64,000 nt of DNA. Origin: Girardinichthys multiradiatus (taxonomy: Eukaryota; Chordata; Actinopteri; Cyprinodontiformes; Goodeidae). The notes under the pieces were generated by a model that was not told where the DNA came from, did not search any database, and worked only from the letters and a program-made list of their open reading frames with translations. Of the stretch, positions 48,873 to 60,391 are shown one piece after another (the stretch's first letter is position 1; each line of letters starts with the position of its first letter). The position numbers and the translations under genes were made by a program. The stretch spans positions 4,293,001-4,357,000 of the forward strand of contig NC_061795.1 in NCBI RefSeq assembly GCF_021462225.1, read 5' to 3'.

Positions 48873-49370
48873 AACGAGGACCCAAACAAGTTTATTTAAA
48901 TTAACTATGTCTTTTAATGTCTTTTATACAAAGATAAACGACATTAGTAAATTTGAAGGTAATAGGAGGGTTAAATGTAATGCAGCACTCTGATTTTTGG
49001 GAACATTGTGTGTCCAATAACTAAACAATAAATATTGTTTTTTTCTTCCATTTGGGTCCTAATGATTCTTTTCTCAAGGAAAACACAATGAAAAGTTTGG
49101 CAAAATCAAATATCTTATCTGTCTGGGTGTGTGCACTTTATGATACTCAGGTCATTTTTACACAGCAGTGGAATACTGAGAATAGAAGTAAGAATAATAC
49201 TTAGAATCACATATGCAAGTAAGGTTTGCAGACAACTTGTGTGTGTATATAGTGTATCTTGGCGCCTTTTTATCTTTTGATAATCTCTTTTGAAAAACCT
49301 GTGGAGCAACAGGGATTCATCAGGGATTCCAACTTTTAGACAGCTTCAGTTTGGACATGCATTCACATTT
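48873..49370. other. No gene recognised
   Basis: A/T-rich, with no motif. Confidence 0.5.
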
Positions 49371-49535
49371 TTAACTGAAGTATTTATACTCGTTATAATA
49401 GTTCACATTTGCCACATGACTAACTTCAATGAATTTGTTGGGGATTCTTGAGTTAACAGCAATCTTCAAGTGTTGCCACAGGTTCTCCATTGGATTTAGG
49501 TCTGGTCTTTGACCACACCAGTCTGACACATGAAG
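49371..49535 (-). pseudogene. Tc1-like transposase C-terminal fragment
   Basis: The minus strand gives LHVSDWCGQRPDLNPMENLW and then QHLKIAVNSRIP. The PDLNPxENLW box with the catalytic Glu identifies a Tc1/mariner transposase. Only this short piece survives. Confidence 0.7.
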
Positions 49536-50119
49536 ATTTATTTTTATTCTTGGTATTTGTCCAATGTAGGCAGAAAGGAAATAGAGAGGAGAGATGGGGA
49601 AGACATGCCAAATTGGTCTCCAGGGACGGCACTTGAACACGGGGTGGCTGCATTGAGAACTGAGGCCTCTTTACAACTCCAATTCCAATGAAATAAGGAC
49701 ATTGTGTAAAACTTAAATAAAAACAGTATACAATGATTTGCCAATCCTGTTCAACCTATATATGAATAAAACACTACAATGACAAGATATTTATGTTCAA
49801 ACTGATAGACTTTACTGTTGGGGCAAGGGCTTTGTGAACAAGTGCGTGAGCAAATAGTCCAACAGTTTAAGAACACCGTTTCTCAGCATACAATTGCAAG
49901 GAATTTAGGGATTTATTTATCTACGGTCCATAATATCATCAAAAGATTCCGAAAATCTAGAGAAATCTCTGTACGTAAGCAGCAAGACTAAAACAAACAT
50001 TGAATGCCCGTGACCTTCGATCCCTCAGGAGGCACTGCATTAAGAACCGATATCATTCTGTAACGGTTATTCCGAAATGGGCTCAAGAATGCTTCAGAAA
50101 ACCATTGTCAGTAACAATT

Positions 50120-51392
50120 GCTATTTTTTTATTTTTTCTGCTCTTGGTGGAGGAGGACGCTTTTTCTCTGTCTCCCGCACCCCTTCCATATCTGCCCTGC
50201 TTAGCTCTGTGTCTTGTCTTCTTTTTGGAGCCTCTTTTTGCATATCTTCCAAATTCTTAGTTATGGATTTGGTCAGCTGGTCTCTCAATGCAATTAATCA
50301 AATTTTCTCGAGGAGAAGACAAGGTGAAGGAGAGCTCAACTTGTCCGGACAGAACGTTTTTCTCTGGATACACAATGGACTCCTGGCAGAAGTGGAGGAT
50401 TGTGTGTTTGTCGATAATGTCAGTCGAGGATGTGGAAGATATGTATATAATTGGATGTTTGATATCAGGATTTCTGCTTTTTGGAGTCAGCGGTTACCTG
50501 GCATATCGAGAAATTCGGAGTGTCAGCAGCTGTTCTGGCAATTGTGAGTCTGCCTGGCATGTATGATGGGATCTTCAGGGCGATCAGCACTCAGACTGAG
50601 ATGTTACGTGAGCTGAATCGCAGACTGGATCTGATCCTTACACAGGATCACAGGCAGGTTGTGGTTCCTGGACTCAGGGGTGAAATGGGATAAATCTTTG
50701 AGAAAGTTGTTCACTCGGATCTGGCGAAAGACCAGGAATTTGGCTGTTTGGATTTGCCTTTGAGAAGCACCAGCGAGACTCTCAAGGCTGATGGAAAATT
50801 AAGAGTAAGCCTAACCCAAATAATTATTGTTTTTCTGAATCTGCCTCCCCTGCACGGACTTGATGGCTGGCTATCTTCAACCTCTCCTGGAAGTTATGTA
50901 AACATGACGCTCTGCTCCCTCTGCCCCCTCCCTTCCCTGAGGACATCTGTGGACCTGTTCAGAACTTTGTGGCTGGTTGATGAACATTCCATCATACCAT
51001 CAAGGACAATGGCCTCTGTGACAGTGCTTCATGGACTTACTTGCACACACTCACTTGCACACACACACAAGATAAACATATGCACCCCTTCACGCCACCT
51101 TCACCGTTCCCGGCATGATGTTGTTTTGTAAACTTGTTGCTTCTTTGTGCTGAGGTTTTTACCATCTCAAACTGTATCCTGCTAAGGATAAAGTGTGAAA
51201 TATGATTTCTTTCCCTCTACTTGCCTAATGTGGCCTCTGTTCTCATCTAGCAAGGGCAGCGCCTGTGAGTGGGCAGCAAAGCCTCGGTGACCCGTCCCCC
51301 CCTTGTGTTGTGTCATGATGTATGTTTAGATGGGTTGTACTGGAATTCTAATTTCTCCTCGGGGATCAATAAATTATCTTTGAATTGAATTG
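50120..51392 (+). repeat. Small-ORF repeat family Z, copy 2, with target duplication
   Basis: About 1.27 kb inserted into the Tc1 element, with AACAATT (50113-50119) and AACAGTT (51393-51399) as a near-perfect 7-bp target duplication. The 3' end is CTCCTCGGGGATCAATAAAT followed by TTGAATTGAATTGAAC, a polyadenylation-like and short-repeat tail typical of retroposed elements. Confidence 0.8.
50371..50693 (+). pseudogene. Small membrane-protein-like ORF of repeat family Z (copy 2)
   Basis: Reads MDSWQKWRIVCLSIMSVEDV, EDMYIIGCLISGFLLFGVSG and YLAYREIR, then a frameshift near 50518, then RAISTQTEMLRELNRRLDLI and LRGEMG with a stop at 50691-50693. The transmembrane helix and the amphipathic tail are conserved with copy 1, while the lesions differ. 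The ATG at 50371 is the likely ancestral start. Function unknown. Confidence 0.6.
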
Positions 51393-52165
51393 AACAGTTT
51401 GTCGCTACATCTACAAGAGCAAGTTAAAACTCTACCAGGTAAAGTGAAAGCCATATATCATCAACACCCAGAAACCTTGCCGGCTTCTCAGGGCCGGAGC
51501 TCATCTGAGATGGATACGTGGAAAAGTGTGCTGTGGTCTGACAGTCCATGTTTCAAATGGTTTTTGGAAATCACAGACGCCGTGTCCTCCTGGCCATAGA
51601 GGAAAAGGATATCTGGATTGTTACTATCGTACGGTTCAAAAGCCAGCATCTGTGACGGTATGGCTAACCTGCTCATCTGTGAAGCCTCCATTAATGCTAA
51701 AAGGTACATACAGGTTTCGAAGCAACATATGATGCCATCCATGCAACGTCTTTTTCAGGGACGTCCCTGCTTATGCCAAATGCCACATTCTGCACGTTTT
51801 ACAGTAGCCTGGCTTCGTCTTAAAAGAGTGTGAGTACTAGACTAGCCTGCCTGTAGTTCAGATCTGTCTGCTATAAAAAACGTGTGCTGCATTATGAAGC
51901 GCAAAACACGACAACGAAGACCCCGCACTGGAGAGCAACTGAAGTTGTACATCAAGCAAGAATGAGAAAGAACTCCACCTTCAAAGCTTCAAAAAAAAGT
52001 GTCCTCAGTTCCAAAATGCTTATTGAGTGTTGTTAAAAAGATAGGTGATGTAACACAGTGATAAACATGTTCCTGTTCCAGCTTTTCTGGAATGTGCTGA
52101 AAGCATCAAATTCAAAACAAGTATTTGCAAACTAACCAAAATTTTATCAGTTTGAACATTATCAC

Positions 52166-52774
52166 GAGTAATATTGAGAAGCTGGTAGCAGGGAGAATGC
52201 AGGGCAACTGAAGGAGGGTGGCTAATTAACACAAATGAGCAGGGAGTCCAGTGCAGTAACAGAAACATCTCAACAAAAGAATGAATCATGAACCTAAACT
52301 ACAATAAATAAAACTAAAATAACAGCAACTGAAGGACATAAACAACACGTAGGAAACAGATCACTAAAGAAATTCAAACAAAGAAGGGGATCTGGTTTTT
52401 ACCTGCTCAAAATAAATATTTCTCCTTACAACTGAGGACACTTTCCTCTGTGCCTGGTTCACGCGATGAGGAAAGTGCTCACATCATGCCCAAAATAAAT
52501 ATATGGAAAATCGTTCAGAAGGAATGGAAGTGCATTATTGGGAGTGCATTATTTCATTATTAACTTAATATGCCAGATAACACTGAAAAGCAGATCACAT
52601 GCCAAATTTGGACTCGCACTTTGCAGCGTGCCTACCAATTAATGTTATCTTAGCATGCGAGCAGAGTAAGATGCAAATTTGACATCATTCTAAATCTTGG
52701 TCCTGTTACTTTAAGTCCTTTAAGAAGCAACATCCTTTTTTCCATCACTGTAAATTTAAAGAATCCTTAATAAA
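52166..52774. other. No gene recognised
   Basis: Host or old repeat sequence up to the ERV target site. The 5-bp target GCTAT is at 52775-52779. Confidence 0.6.
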
Positions 52775-52779
52775 GCTAT

Positions 52780-52940
52780 TGATAGGTATTATTTAGTCAA
52801 CTCAGAGGTAAGGAAACGACACAGTCAGTTATACTTGCGGCAAGGGTAGGTCACACTCTGCAGTGCAAAACTACAAAGTATTAACACTCCTCCCTCTTTA
52901 TTTATACATGCTTGGTCACACACAGTTCAAACAACATTCA

Positions 52941-52973
<33 letters not shown>

Positions 52974-53166
52974 GTCAGAAAGGTTAGGGTTCATGTGTCT
53001 TGACTTTAGAGAAAGGAGTGAGGATTGGTGCCAGTCCCTAGATGTTGCTGATAATAGCATAACTCACCCTTCTTTCTTATCTCTTTGTCTATGACATGTG
53101 GGGGAAGAAAGCACTTAGAGCAGACACAAGTGATAAACAATATAAAAAGTCATAAAAACCCTAACA
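52780..53166 (-). repeat. 3' LTR of the ERV
   Basis: 387 bp, TG...CA in element sense. Contains a GT microsatellite (52941-52971) and, on the minus strand, CATGTATAAATAAAGAGGG with overlapping TATA-like and AATAAA motifs (about 52893-52911). It differs from the 5' LTR by about seven substitutions outside the GT tract (about 2 percent by eye), pointing to a fairly recent insertion. Confidence 0.93.
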
Positions 53167-53178
53167 GTTCCCCCCTGT
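53167..53178 (-). promoter_or_regulatory. Polypurine tract
   Basis: In element sense ACAGGGGGGAAC sits immediately before the 3' LTR, the position and composition expected for plus-strand priming. Confidence 0.8.
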
Positions 53179-53782
53179 TTTATCACGAATAAGTCATGAG
53201 TAAATACATGTAAAATGAAACACTCTGTGTAAGCACAAACCCACACGACGGAAAATAGATTATTTTGTGGGAAACACTTACACGGTTCCTCCGCCCTAGG
53301 CAACCACCAATCATGGCAGAGTGAAACAATATAATAAAGCAAAGAAACAAAATGTAATGATAAAAAAATAAAATAAATAAAAGAATTAAAACAAGCCTTG
53401 TTCTTATCATCATTGCACTTTTTCTCATTTCACTTAAACAGCAACTTCTTTCGATTTTCCGCTATAAGATCATTTTATGAAGTACAAGTATGAATACACT
53501 CAGGCATTGAAGATATATTCATTTACAACATGTCATCATAATCATCTGCTTTTTGGGTCCAGTGTTCATCTTGTCCATCTCTTCTCGTGTGATGTTACAT
53601 CCTGTGGATCTTGTCTTAAACAGAGAAAGAACCCTGCTACCAGGTTTAAGCTCAGGCTTATCAGTCCTGTCCACATGTCACAGAAAGCCATGCTAAATTC
53701 GGTACAGGTCAGTTGTTTTCTTCGCTGGTTTGAGATGTTGGACCATATGGGTCCAACCCCTTTGTACCCGGTCATTCCCCTG
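53179..53782 (-). other. Region where env would be; only short hydrophobic ORFs
   Basis: Only about 600 bp separate the integrase stop from the 3' LTR. Two minus-strand frames have hydrophobic segments: 53775-53566 (a stretch from MAFCDMWTGL to AGFFLC) and 53428-53183 (LVLILLFILFFYHYILFLCF). They could be remnants of an env signal peptide and anchor or chance. No surface or fusion motifs are seen, so env is deleted or was never present. Confidence 0.5.
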
Positions 53783-54817
53783 TTACCCCGTCGGTTGGTT
53801 TGGCTCCTGTAACGGTGATATTAGCTTACAGTGGCTCTTGTGGATCCAGGATGGTCTCTCTGCGATTTTCAGAGCTGTCGGTGTGGTCAGAAGAACACGG
53901 TATGGCCCTCTCCAGCAGGGGGTGTTCCAGTCCTTTCTGTGAAGTGTCTTAATCACAACCAGGTCCCCAGGCCTCAGGTTCTCCTGTGAAATCGGAGCAG
54001 AATTTACTGGCAGACTATTGGACAACTGTACTTCTTTTGTTTGTAACATCTTATTCATCCATTTAGCTAATGATGTTTCCTGCTGTGCTTTTCCTATGTC
54101 ATCCATTTCTGATGGCAATGGAAAAGGTCTGTCATGTACTATTTCAAATGGAGTGAGACCAGTTGGATTTGGAGTTATTCTCATCCATAATTTAACCAGA
54201 GATAGACATTCAGGCCATGGCCTCCCTGTTTCTTCCATTGTTTTCCTTAATCTATTTTTTATTGTTCCATTTGTTCGTTCAACCAGCCCAGCAGATTGTG
54301 GGTGGTAAGAACAATGGTTTTTTAACTGAAACCCTAATGCTTTAGAGCACAGTTCTATTACATTATTTACAAAATAAGTCCCATTGTCTGATCTTATGAT
54401 TTGTCGGATACAATATGTAGGGAAGTAATGTGTCACTAAACTCTTCGCCACAGTGAGCGCATCACAGTGTTTTGCAGGATACATCTCAACCCACTTCGAA
54501 AATGCATCTATGACCACTAAACAATATTTCTTTCCCCCTGACCATGATAACTCTATGAAATCCATGTGTATCGTGTGAAAGGGATGGATTGCTGCTGGGA
54601 ACTGGCCTCTTTTGGGTCTCATGTTCCCCTGTGGATTATGTTTGCAGCAAATAATACATGATCTACAAAGGTTTCTTGCATAGTCAGAAAAATTTATGGT
54701 ATGGAAATGTAGATTTACTAAGTGTATCATTCCCCCTCTCGACACATGGGAAACCCCGTGTGTCGCATGGGCCGCCGTCTTGTATAAATTCTTTGGTAAT
54801 ATTGGCTTATTTCCCAA
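53783..54817 (-). pseudogene. ERV integrase
   Basis: The zinc-binding N-terminus has HATHGVSH and CRSCIICC. The catalytic triad is D in HMDFIEL, D in IRSDNGTYF and E in SAGLVERTNG, with 35 residues between the second D and E. A GPY/F-type C-terminal module (CWRGPYRVLLTTP and WIHKSHCK) follows. This domain is open for about 340 codons to its stop at 53783, but its 5' junction with the RNase H frame needs a frame change between 54817 and 54727, so the pol polyprotein is broken there. The enzyme joins viral DNA to the host genome. Confidence 0.9.
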
Positions 54818-57410
54818 ATGATAAATGTCATCTTTCTTATGGCCCCTCTATTCAGCCAAGATTTAACTTCTGCAGCTGGTGCAGATTGTTGTGAATCTTT
54901 CAGCACATCTGTATCTATAAATAAGAGATCTGACATTTTCAAAGTGAGGGGAAGCCTCGAAGCTATTTTAGCAGAAATATCAGCAAATGTGTTCCCCTTT
55001 GTTTCCATGGTTTCATCAAATTGATGCGCTTTACATTTACAAAGTGCTATCTTTGCAGGTAGTTGGATAGCTAACAGCAGTCGTTTTAACAGCTTAAAAT
55101 GTGTCAATTCTGTTCCAGCTGATGTTTTAAACCCTCTATTTTCCCATATTTTAGCAAAATGGTGAACAGAACCGAATACATATTGGCTGTCTGTATAGAT
55201 GGTTAGGATTTTTCCTTCATATAGTTCACACGCTCTGATAACAGCATACAGCTCTACAGTCTGTGCTAAGCATGAATGGGGTAGGACCTGTGATTCTATA
55301 ATTTTAGTTTCAGTGGTTACTGCATAACCAACTCTGTTTTTTTCATATTCATCTTTTGATGCTGATCCATCTACAAATATTATTTGTGAGTTTTCTAGAG
55401 GTGTCTGAGAGATATCTTGCCTAGGTTTTGTACCTTCCTCAACCTTTGTTTTGCAAGAATGTGGTTTCCCATGTTCTGCTGTTGGAATTAATGTGCTATG
55501 GTTTAGTGGACCACATCTTTGCAGAGTTATATTTGGTTGTGAGAGTAACAATGAGGTCAACGTAATATGCCTTGCATGAGTCAAGAAAGGAAGTGAAGTT
55601 TGTAGCAATATAAGTGTCACTGAATGAGGAACTTTCAGTGTGAGCGGGTGGCACAACACAATTTCAGCTGTCTGCTTCACGGCTTCTACTGCTGCGATGC
55701 AGCTCTGCAGACAATTTGGAAATCCAGATGCCACAGAGTCCAGTTTTTTAGAATAAAATGCTAAAGGTCTGTTTTTGGAGCCAAATGGTTGGGTTAATAC
55801 AGCTTTCATATAACGCTTACATGCATCTACACAAAGTGTGAAAGGCTGGCTATAATCCGGCAGAGCTAAGGTGACTGTTGTTTGAAGCAGATTTTTTAGC
55901 TCTGTGAATGCTACTTCTCCTTCCTTAGTCCATATGATTTTGTCTTTTAATGTCATGTCTTTGCCATAGATCATAGATTGCAAGGGTTGTGCAATGACTG
56001 CATAGTCTGGTAGCCATTCTCTGCAAAAATTACACAGTCCCAGAAAGGACTTCATTTGTTGTTTAGTTCGTGGTTTTGGGGCTTCTTGTATGGCTGTTTT
56101 TCTACTACTTAGAAGGGAACGACAATGTTGTGATAACATATGTCCCAAATAAATCACTTTCTCCTTGCAAAACTGCAGTTTATCCCTAGAGGCTTTGTGC
56201 CCCGTCTGGTAGAGATGTTTCAAAACGGTTATAGTAGCTTCCTCACAGTGTTGTTGAGTGTCTGAAGCTATAAGAATATCATCTACATACAACAGGACTT
56301 GACTATGTTCAGGCAGCTCACAGGTGCTCATAGAGTATCTTAAGGCTTGTGTATATACATGTAGGCTTTCACTGAAGCCTTGTGGTAGTCTGGTGTAAGT
56401 GTATTTTTTCCCTTTAAACTGAAAGCCAAATAAATGCTGTGACTCTTCATGCAGTGGTACTGTAAAGAAAGCATTGCTAAGATCTACCACTGAGAAATAT
56501 TTTTTATCTGGAGTTAATGAATGCAGTAATGTATGTGGATTCGGGACATTTGGAACCACATGTCACACTATTTTATTTATCGGTCTAAGATCCTGAACCA
56601 TCCTCCACTTTCCTGTGCTGACTTTCTGCACTGGAAAGATAGGTGTGTTGCATGTAGCATCAGGTGCTTCCCTTAATATTCCTGATTTCAGCATGTCCTG
56701 TATTACTGGCTTAATACCCTCTTCAGCTTCTGGTTTCAAGGGATACTGGCGAACTACTGGCCGTTCTTAAGATATTAATTTAACCTTATATGGTGGAAAC
56801 CCCTTTATAAGTTCTACATCAGTCGATGATTGGGACCACAGTTCAGGTGGGACAGCAGCTAAGGCAGGGTGCCTGTTGCTCTCTTTGCTTTCAGCTGTAT
56901 CTGTCACTTTGCCTCATCCAAATGTGTCTTTGGATGAACTTTGACTATCCACCCTAGAGTGAGTTTCCAGATTCCTGTGTTAGGATCTACTTTCCAGTCA
57001 GAGCTTGTTAATGCCTCATATCTCCCTCTTTCAGCATGCTGTATAAAGTTTTCTAATTCTTCCCACTGACCCCCCACAGGTTTAGTTAATGACAGATGAG
57101 GTGTACTGCCTTTAAACTGTTGAAGCTGTCTTCCTGACAGTATGATTGAGGTGGAAGATTTCCCTGTTTTGGGGTCAACATACAGATGCTATATGGTAAC
57201 AGTCTGATTATTTTCTCTGTGAAAAACAGTATCATACTGATAATCTGGCCCTGCACTATTTTTATATCTCATGGTTACATGGAGCTCAGTATCTAGCATG
57301 TACTGTGCCTCCTGGGAGGTTTGTTTTTCTCTGGTTCTCCTCAGCAGTTCTCGAGCTGTTGGTGTGGGGCCTAGATCGAGGGATCAGTAATAATGCGGCT
57401 GTGAGAGTTA
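54727..57410 (-). pseudogene. ERV reverse transcriptase and RNase H, N-terminal part decayed
   Basis: The open part starts near 56559. It has the first catalytic Asp in SVVDLSNAFF, LPQGF, and the YVDD box in LLYVDDILIAS, then connection and RNase H (IIFVDGSASKDE, ELYAVIRACELYE, IYTDSQYVF). Upstream, the frame carries stops at 57384-57386 and 57189-57191, a frame change near 56905, and further stops at 56767-56769 and 56563-56565. The RT N-terminus is therefore interrupted four or more times, while the core motifs survive. Confidence 0.9.
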
Positions 57411-57875
57411 ATTTAGGACTAGGGCCCCTTCTTCCACTACAGCTTTCATACCTGTTTCTGTTGATAATATATTTATATGCAACTTTTGCATAAGATCTCT
57501 TCCCAACAGGTTTACTGGGCATTTTTGACTTATCAGAACGGGAGCCTGACAAGTAAGTTTTGTCTCAGGTTCTGTTATTGTTACTGGTGCACTTAGGTAA
57601 TGTACCTCTGATGTGCTAGCTGCTGATCTAACATGCACTGCGGTGTTAGAATATTTTATTCCGGGTGGAGGTTTAGTTAGTACAGTTCAAGATGCCCCTG
57701 TATCACACAAACAGCTATATACTTTGCCATTTATTATGATGTTTTTATATGGCAAATCTTGCGTCCTACTTAGTGCTATAAGTTCTAATGCTGCTTGTAT
57801 ATCAACCTCCTCCATTTCACAATTGCTTTTCTCTGCTAGTGGGGGAGGAGGTGGTGGCTGTGGCTGTAATTGTCA
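57408..57875 (-). pseudogene. ERV gag-pol junction and protease
   Basis: gag ends with TGA at 57873-57875, and the same frame runs on (Pro/Gln-rich linker) to the aspartic protease active site CDTGAS at 57690-57704. A TGA at 57687-57689 directly follows the active site. The frame continues to TAA at 57408-57410 with the flap and LLGRDLMQKL, the usual C-terminal GRDLL-like helix. Retroviral proteases cut the polyprotein as dimers. Continuity of frame across the gag stop implies readthrough rather than frameshifting. Confidence 0.82.
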
Positions 57876-59489
57876 ATTCTGGGTAGAATTGGGGTTATAC
57901 ACCTGCTTTTCATTACATTCTCTTGCAAAATGTCCTGGCTCATTGCAGATCCAGCAGTTTTTATCTCTTGCGCCAGGGTTTTGTAAAATTGTCCTACATT
58001 CTCTAGCATAATGCCCTATTTTCCCACACCTCAGACACACATTGCTCTGTGTGTAACTGTGTCGTGGCCCGCCTCCTCCTCCTCTGTGACCTCTAAATCC
58101 CCTCCGTCCTCTTTGCCCGCTTGCCCCTGAGCGATGCAAAGCCATTAAACTGTCTTGCATTCCAAACGTATCTGTCTTCCTATCTCTCTGTGTTTTATGA
58201 GCGTGCTCTGCGTATTCCAAAGCTTGTGTAACAGTTCCTGTATTTTGATGAACCCAGTGTTTATCTATATACCGTCTGAGTTCAATTTTAAGGCCTTGCA
58301 AAAAGGCTCTCTTCAACTGTTGCTGATAGGCTCCTGCCTCTGCTTCATCATATGGTATAGCAGAGTTTGCTCTAAAAACACGTCTCATCCTATCCAAGAA
58401 ATCTTGTGGGTCTTCTTCGTCCTTCTGTTTGCATTGTGAGATTTTACCATAATCTGCTGTCTGTATATAAACTCTTCGAATTCTTTCAAAGAGTAAGCGT
58501 AAGGCGTCCCTTAAATCTAGTGAATTATGTGCTAGTATGTCACCATTATCATCGCATCCAGTGAAACCTCCTGCTACTCTGCACCAGCGATGACCAAACA
58601 GCTGGGTAAAACACTGGAGCATCTCTCTGCCATTAAGATGAAAACTTCCTCTGAGTTCTGTAATAGCGTCTAGAAATTCTTCCACGCCTTCTTGTATCGA
58701 TGGGATACCTTTTAAAGCAGCAGTTCTGTCTTCCTGTGTCCATGGTCTATATACTAGAATAGTTGGCGGCTGTCGGTGATTAGTGTCACCTATGTTTGGA
58801 TTTGCTACCTCAACTAGAGGGAATGTGTCTCCCTCTAAATGTATTTCAGATGGATGAAATTTCTGTTTGTGAGCCATTAACGCTTCGCCTGGGTACATGC
58901 TGGGGGTAGTTTTCTTATTTTGACTCCTAGTTCACACTCCTGTGTCCCACCAGGAATTAGGAGACCAGGGCTCACCAGAAGAGCTCTGTTCTTCTGTTTT
59001 AGAAGGATTACTTAATTTTTCTTGCTTACTTATAGGGGTTTTAGGAACAGCTCCTTCTATCTCTCTAATTTGCTGTGCTCCAGCTGCCTGCCCTGCAGCT
59101 GTCTGCACGGCAGGGGGCTGAACACCTTGCTGTCTGGATGCGACCACTGTTTTCTCATGTGGGCGCTCCAAGACTGCAGCTGTCAGCTTCTCCTGTCGCT
59201 TCTCCTCCTTATCTTGCCTCTGAATGTTTCTTAATTTACTTTGTTCCAGCCATTTGTCTGAAAATTTATACTCAACCTTTCTCTTTTCCTGTTTAGTTGG
59301 TTTCTTGGTATTCATTATTTCTAATTTTAAATCCCTTTGCAATTTTAAGATATCGTTAATATTTAGTTTACCCAAGACCCCATGTTTTTTGTTCCATCTA
59401 TGACAGATCATACCTGCTCCTTTTACATAATTCTCCATAAACTTTACATCCCCTTCTAAGTTAGTTAGTTTACTTTGTTTCTTCCCCAT
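57873..59489 (-). pseudogene. ERV gag (matrix, capsid, nucleocapsid), one internal TGA
   Basis: ATG at 59489 gives MGKKQSK, an N-myristoylation-type start. A Lys-rich matrix region and a Gln/Ala-rich linker are followed by TGA at 58932-58934. The same frame continues through capsid (LVYRPWTQEDRTAALKG, LFGHRWCRV, CKQKDEEDPQDFLDRMR, which resembles a major homology/late capsid helix region) to two CCHC zinc knuckles, CLRCGKIGHYAREC and CWICNEPGHFAREC. The length of about 538 codons is normal for class I elements. The internal TGA looks like a single-base lesion, possibly CGA to TGA. Confidence 0.88.
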
Positions 59490-59564
59490 GATGTTTAATT
59501 TTAGTTCACAATACTATAAATGTCCCAGACAGAGGTTCACTGGCATGAGATTCAAGGAGAGGAC

Positions 59565-59608
59565 ATTAACACGCCCTTCTACTGCGACTAATTCGCAGCG
59601 GTGTTAAT
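59565..59608 (-). promoter_or_regulatory. Long hairpin just upstream of gag
   Basis: ATTAACAC (59565-59572) pairs with GTGTTAAT (59601-59608), and inside it CTGCG (59582-59586) pairs with CGCAG (59594-59598) around a 7-nt loop. It lies 76 nt upstream of the gag ATG in the leader. Confidence 0.55.
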
Positions 59609-59850
59609 TTTCTGGCATTAAACCCGACCTTTATCTCCAAGAATCACCAATACGTCTTTCTATTCTGGGCGAAAGAAAACACAAGACCAGCAGAATCCTA
59701 CTAAGATTCTTCCAAAATGCTTAGTCTTCCAAACACACAAAACAACACTCACACAGTTAGTATTTTTAACATATTTATGTCCCTTCAGCAATATGTATGG
59801 TCGACCTAGTTTAGTTTATGAGCTCCCTTTATTATTTAACATTTAATTTC

Positions 59851-60007
59851 ATTCCCTTCCGGCGGAATGTTACCAACGAAATTATCCAGTTCACTTTACG
59901 GCGCCTAGTCGTTTTTAATCTCTTTACGGCGAGATCCTAACTAAATTTATCACTATTTCTTTGCGGCGAAATAACAACTTTCCAATGCAGTCTCCTTTCG
60001 GCGAGAC
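59851..60007 (-). promoter_or_regulatory. Array of 18-nt leader hairpins with a conserved GCCGNAAR loop
   Basis: Four perfect 5-bp hairpins in element sense share the 8-nt loop GCCGNAAR: 60007-59990 (GTCTC/GAGAC), 59972-59955 (ATTTC/GAAAT), 59935-59918 (ATCTC/GAGAT) and 59868-59851 (ATTCC/GGAAT). A fifth loop at 59902-59895 has lost its stem. Stem bases differ between hairpins but always remain paired. They sit between the primer site and gag, where retroviruses keep dimerisation and packaging signals. Confidence 0.75.
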
Positions 60008-60314
60008 ACTACCAAACGACTTGTAAATATTTTTCTTCTTTCATTTATATAGCACTTACTCTTATCTCATGTACTGTATTTTAAAACTGTCTCACCTCGG
60101 AGTTGACTTCTAGGTGACTCTGTCGGACCTTCAGAGTCACCCGGCGCCGAGTAAGACAATAATCCACCGGCCAGATGCGAACGTCACACACCGGGACTTT
60201 CAGCCACCAGGCCTAAATGCGGCTGTGCGGCAGAGCTTAACTCGACGTCAGGCTGCTCCTGGAGATCCGCCAGTCACTGCAAAGAAGGATAAAATCAGTT
60301 TAGTTCTTATAATA

Positions 60315-60331
60315 TCCGGCTCGAAGGACCA
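60315..60331 (-). promoter_or_regulatory. ERV primer-binding site, tRNA-Tyr type
   Basis: In element sense, TGGTCCTTCGAGCCGGA begins 6 nt after the 5' LTR. It is complementary to the 3' end of vertebrate tRNA-Tyr (TCCGGCTCGAAGGA plus CCA) over 17 nt, from memory of that tRNA. Confidence 0.85.
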
Positions 60332-60391
60332 AATTAATGATAGGTATTATTTAGTCAACTCTGAGGTAAGGAAACGACACAGTCATTTATA

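Larger units (their letters stand above)
49668..52165 (+). mobile_element. Decayed Tc1-like transposon split by a repeat family Z insertion
   Basis: The 5' TIR region begins ACAACTCCAATTCCAATGAA and is followed by GTGTAAAACTTAAATAAAAA. The coding remnant 49857-50112 gives NLGIYLSTVHNIIKRFRKS (helix-turn-helix), interrupted at 50113. After 51393 the transposase resumes (TTTGTCGCTACATCTACAAG; LWSDSPCFKWFLEI with the Asp box; later pieces to about 52060 in several frames). Many stops and frameshifts. The 3' TIR is mostly lost. Confidence 0.8.

Noticed and set aside
53183..53775. Two short hydrophobic frames as an intact env gene
   Set aside because: Too short, in separate frames, and without surface, cleavage or fusion motifs.
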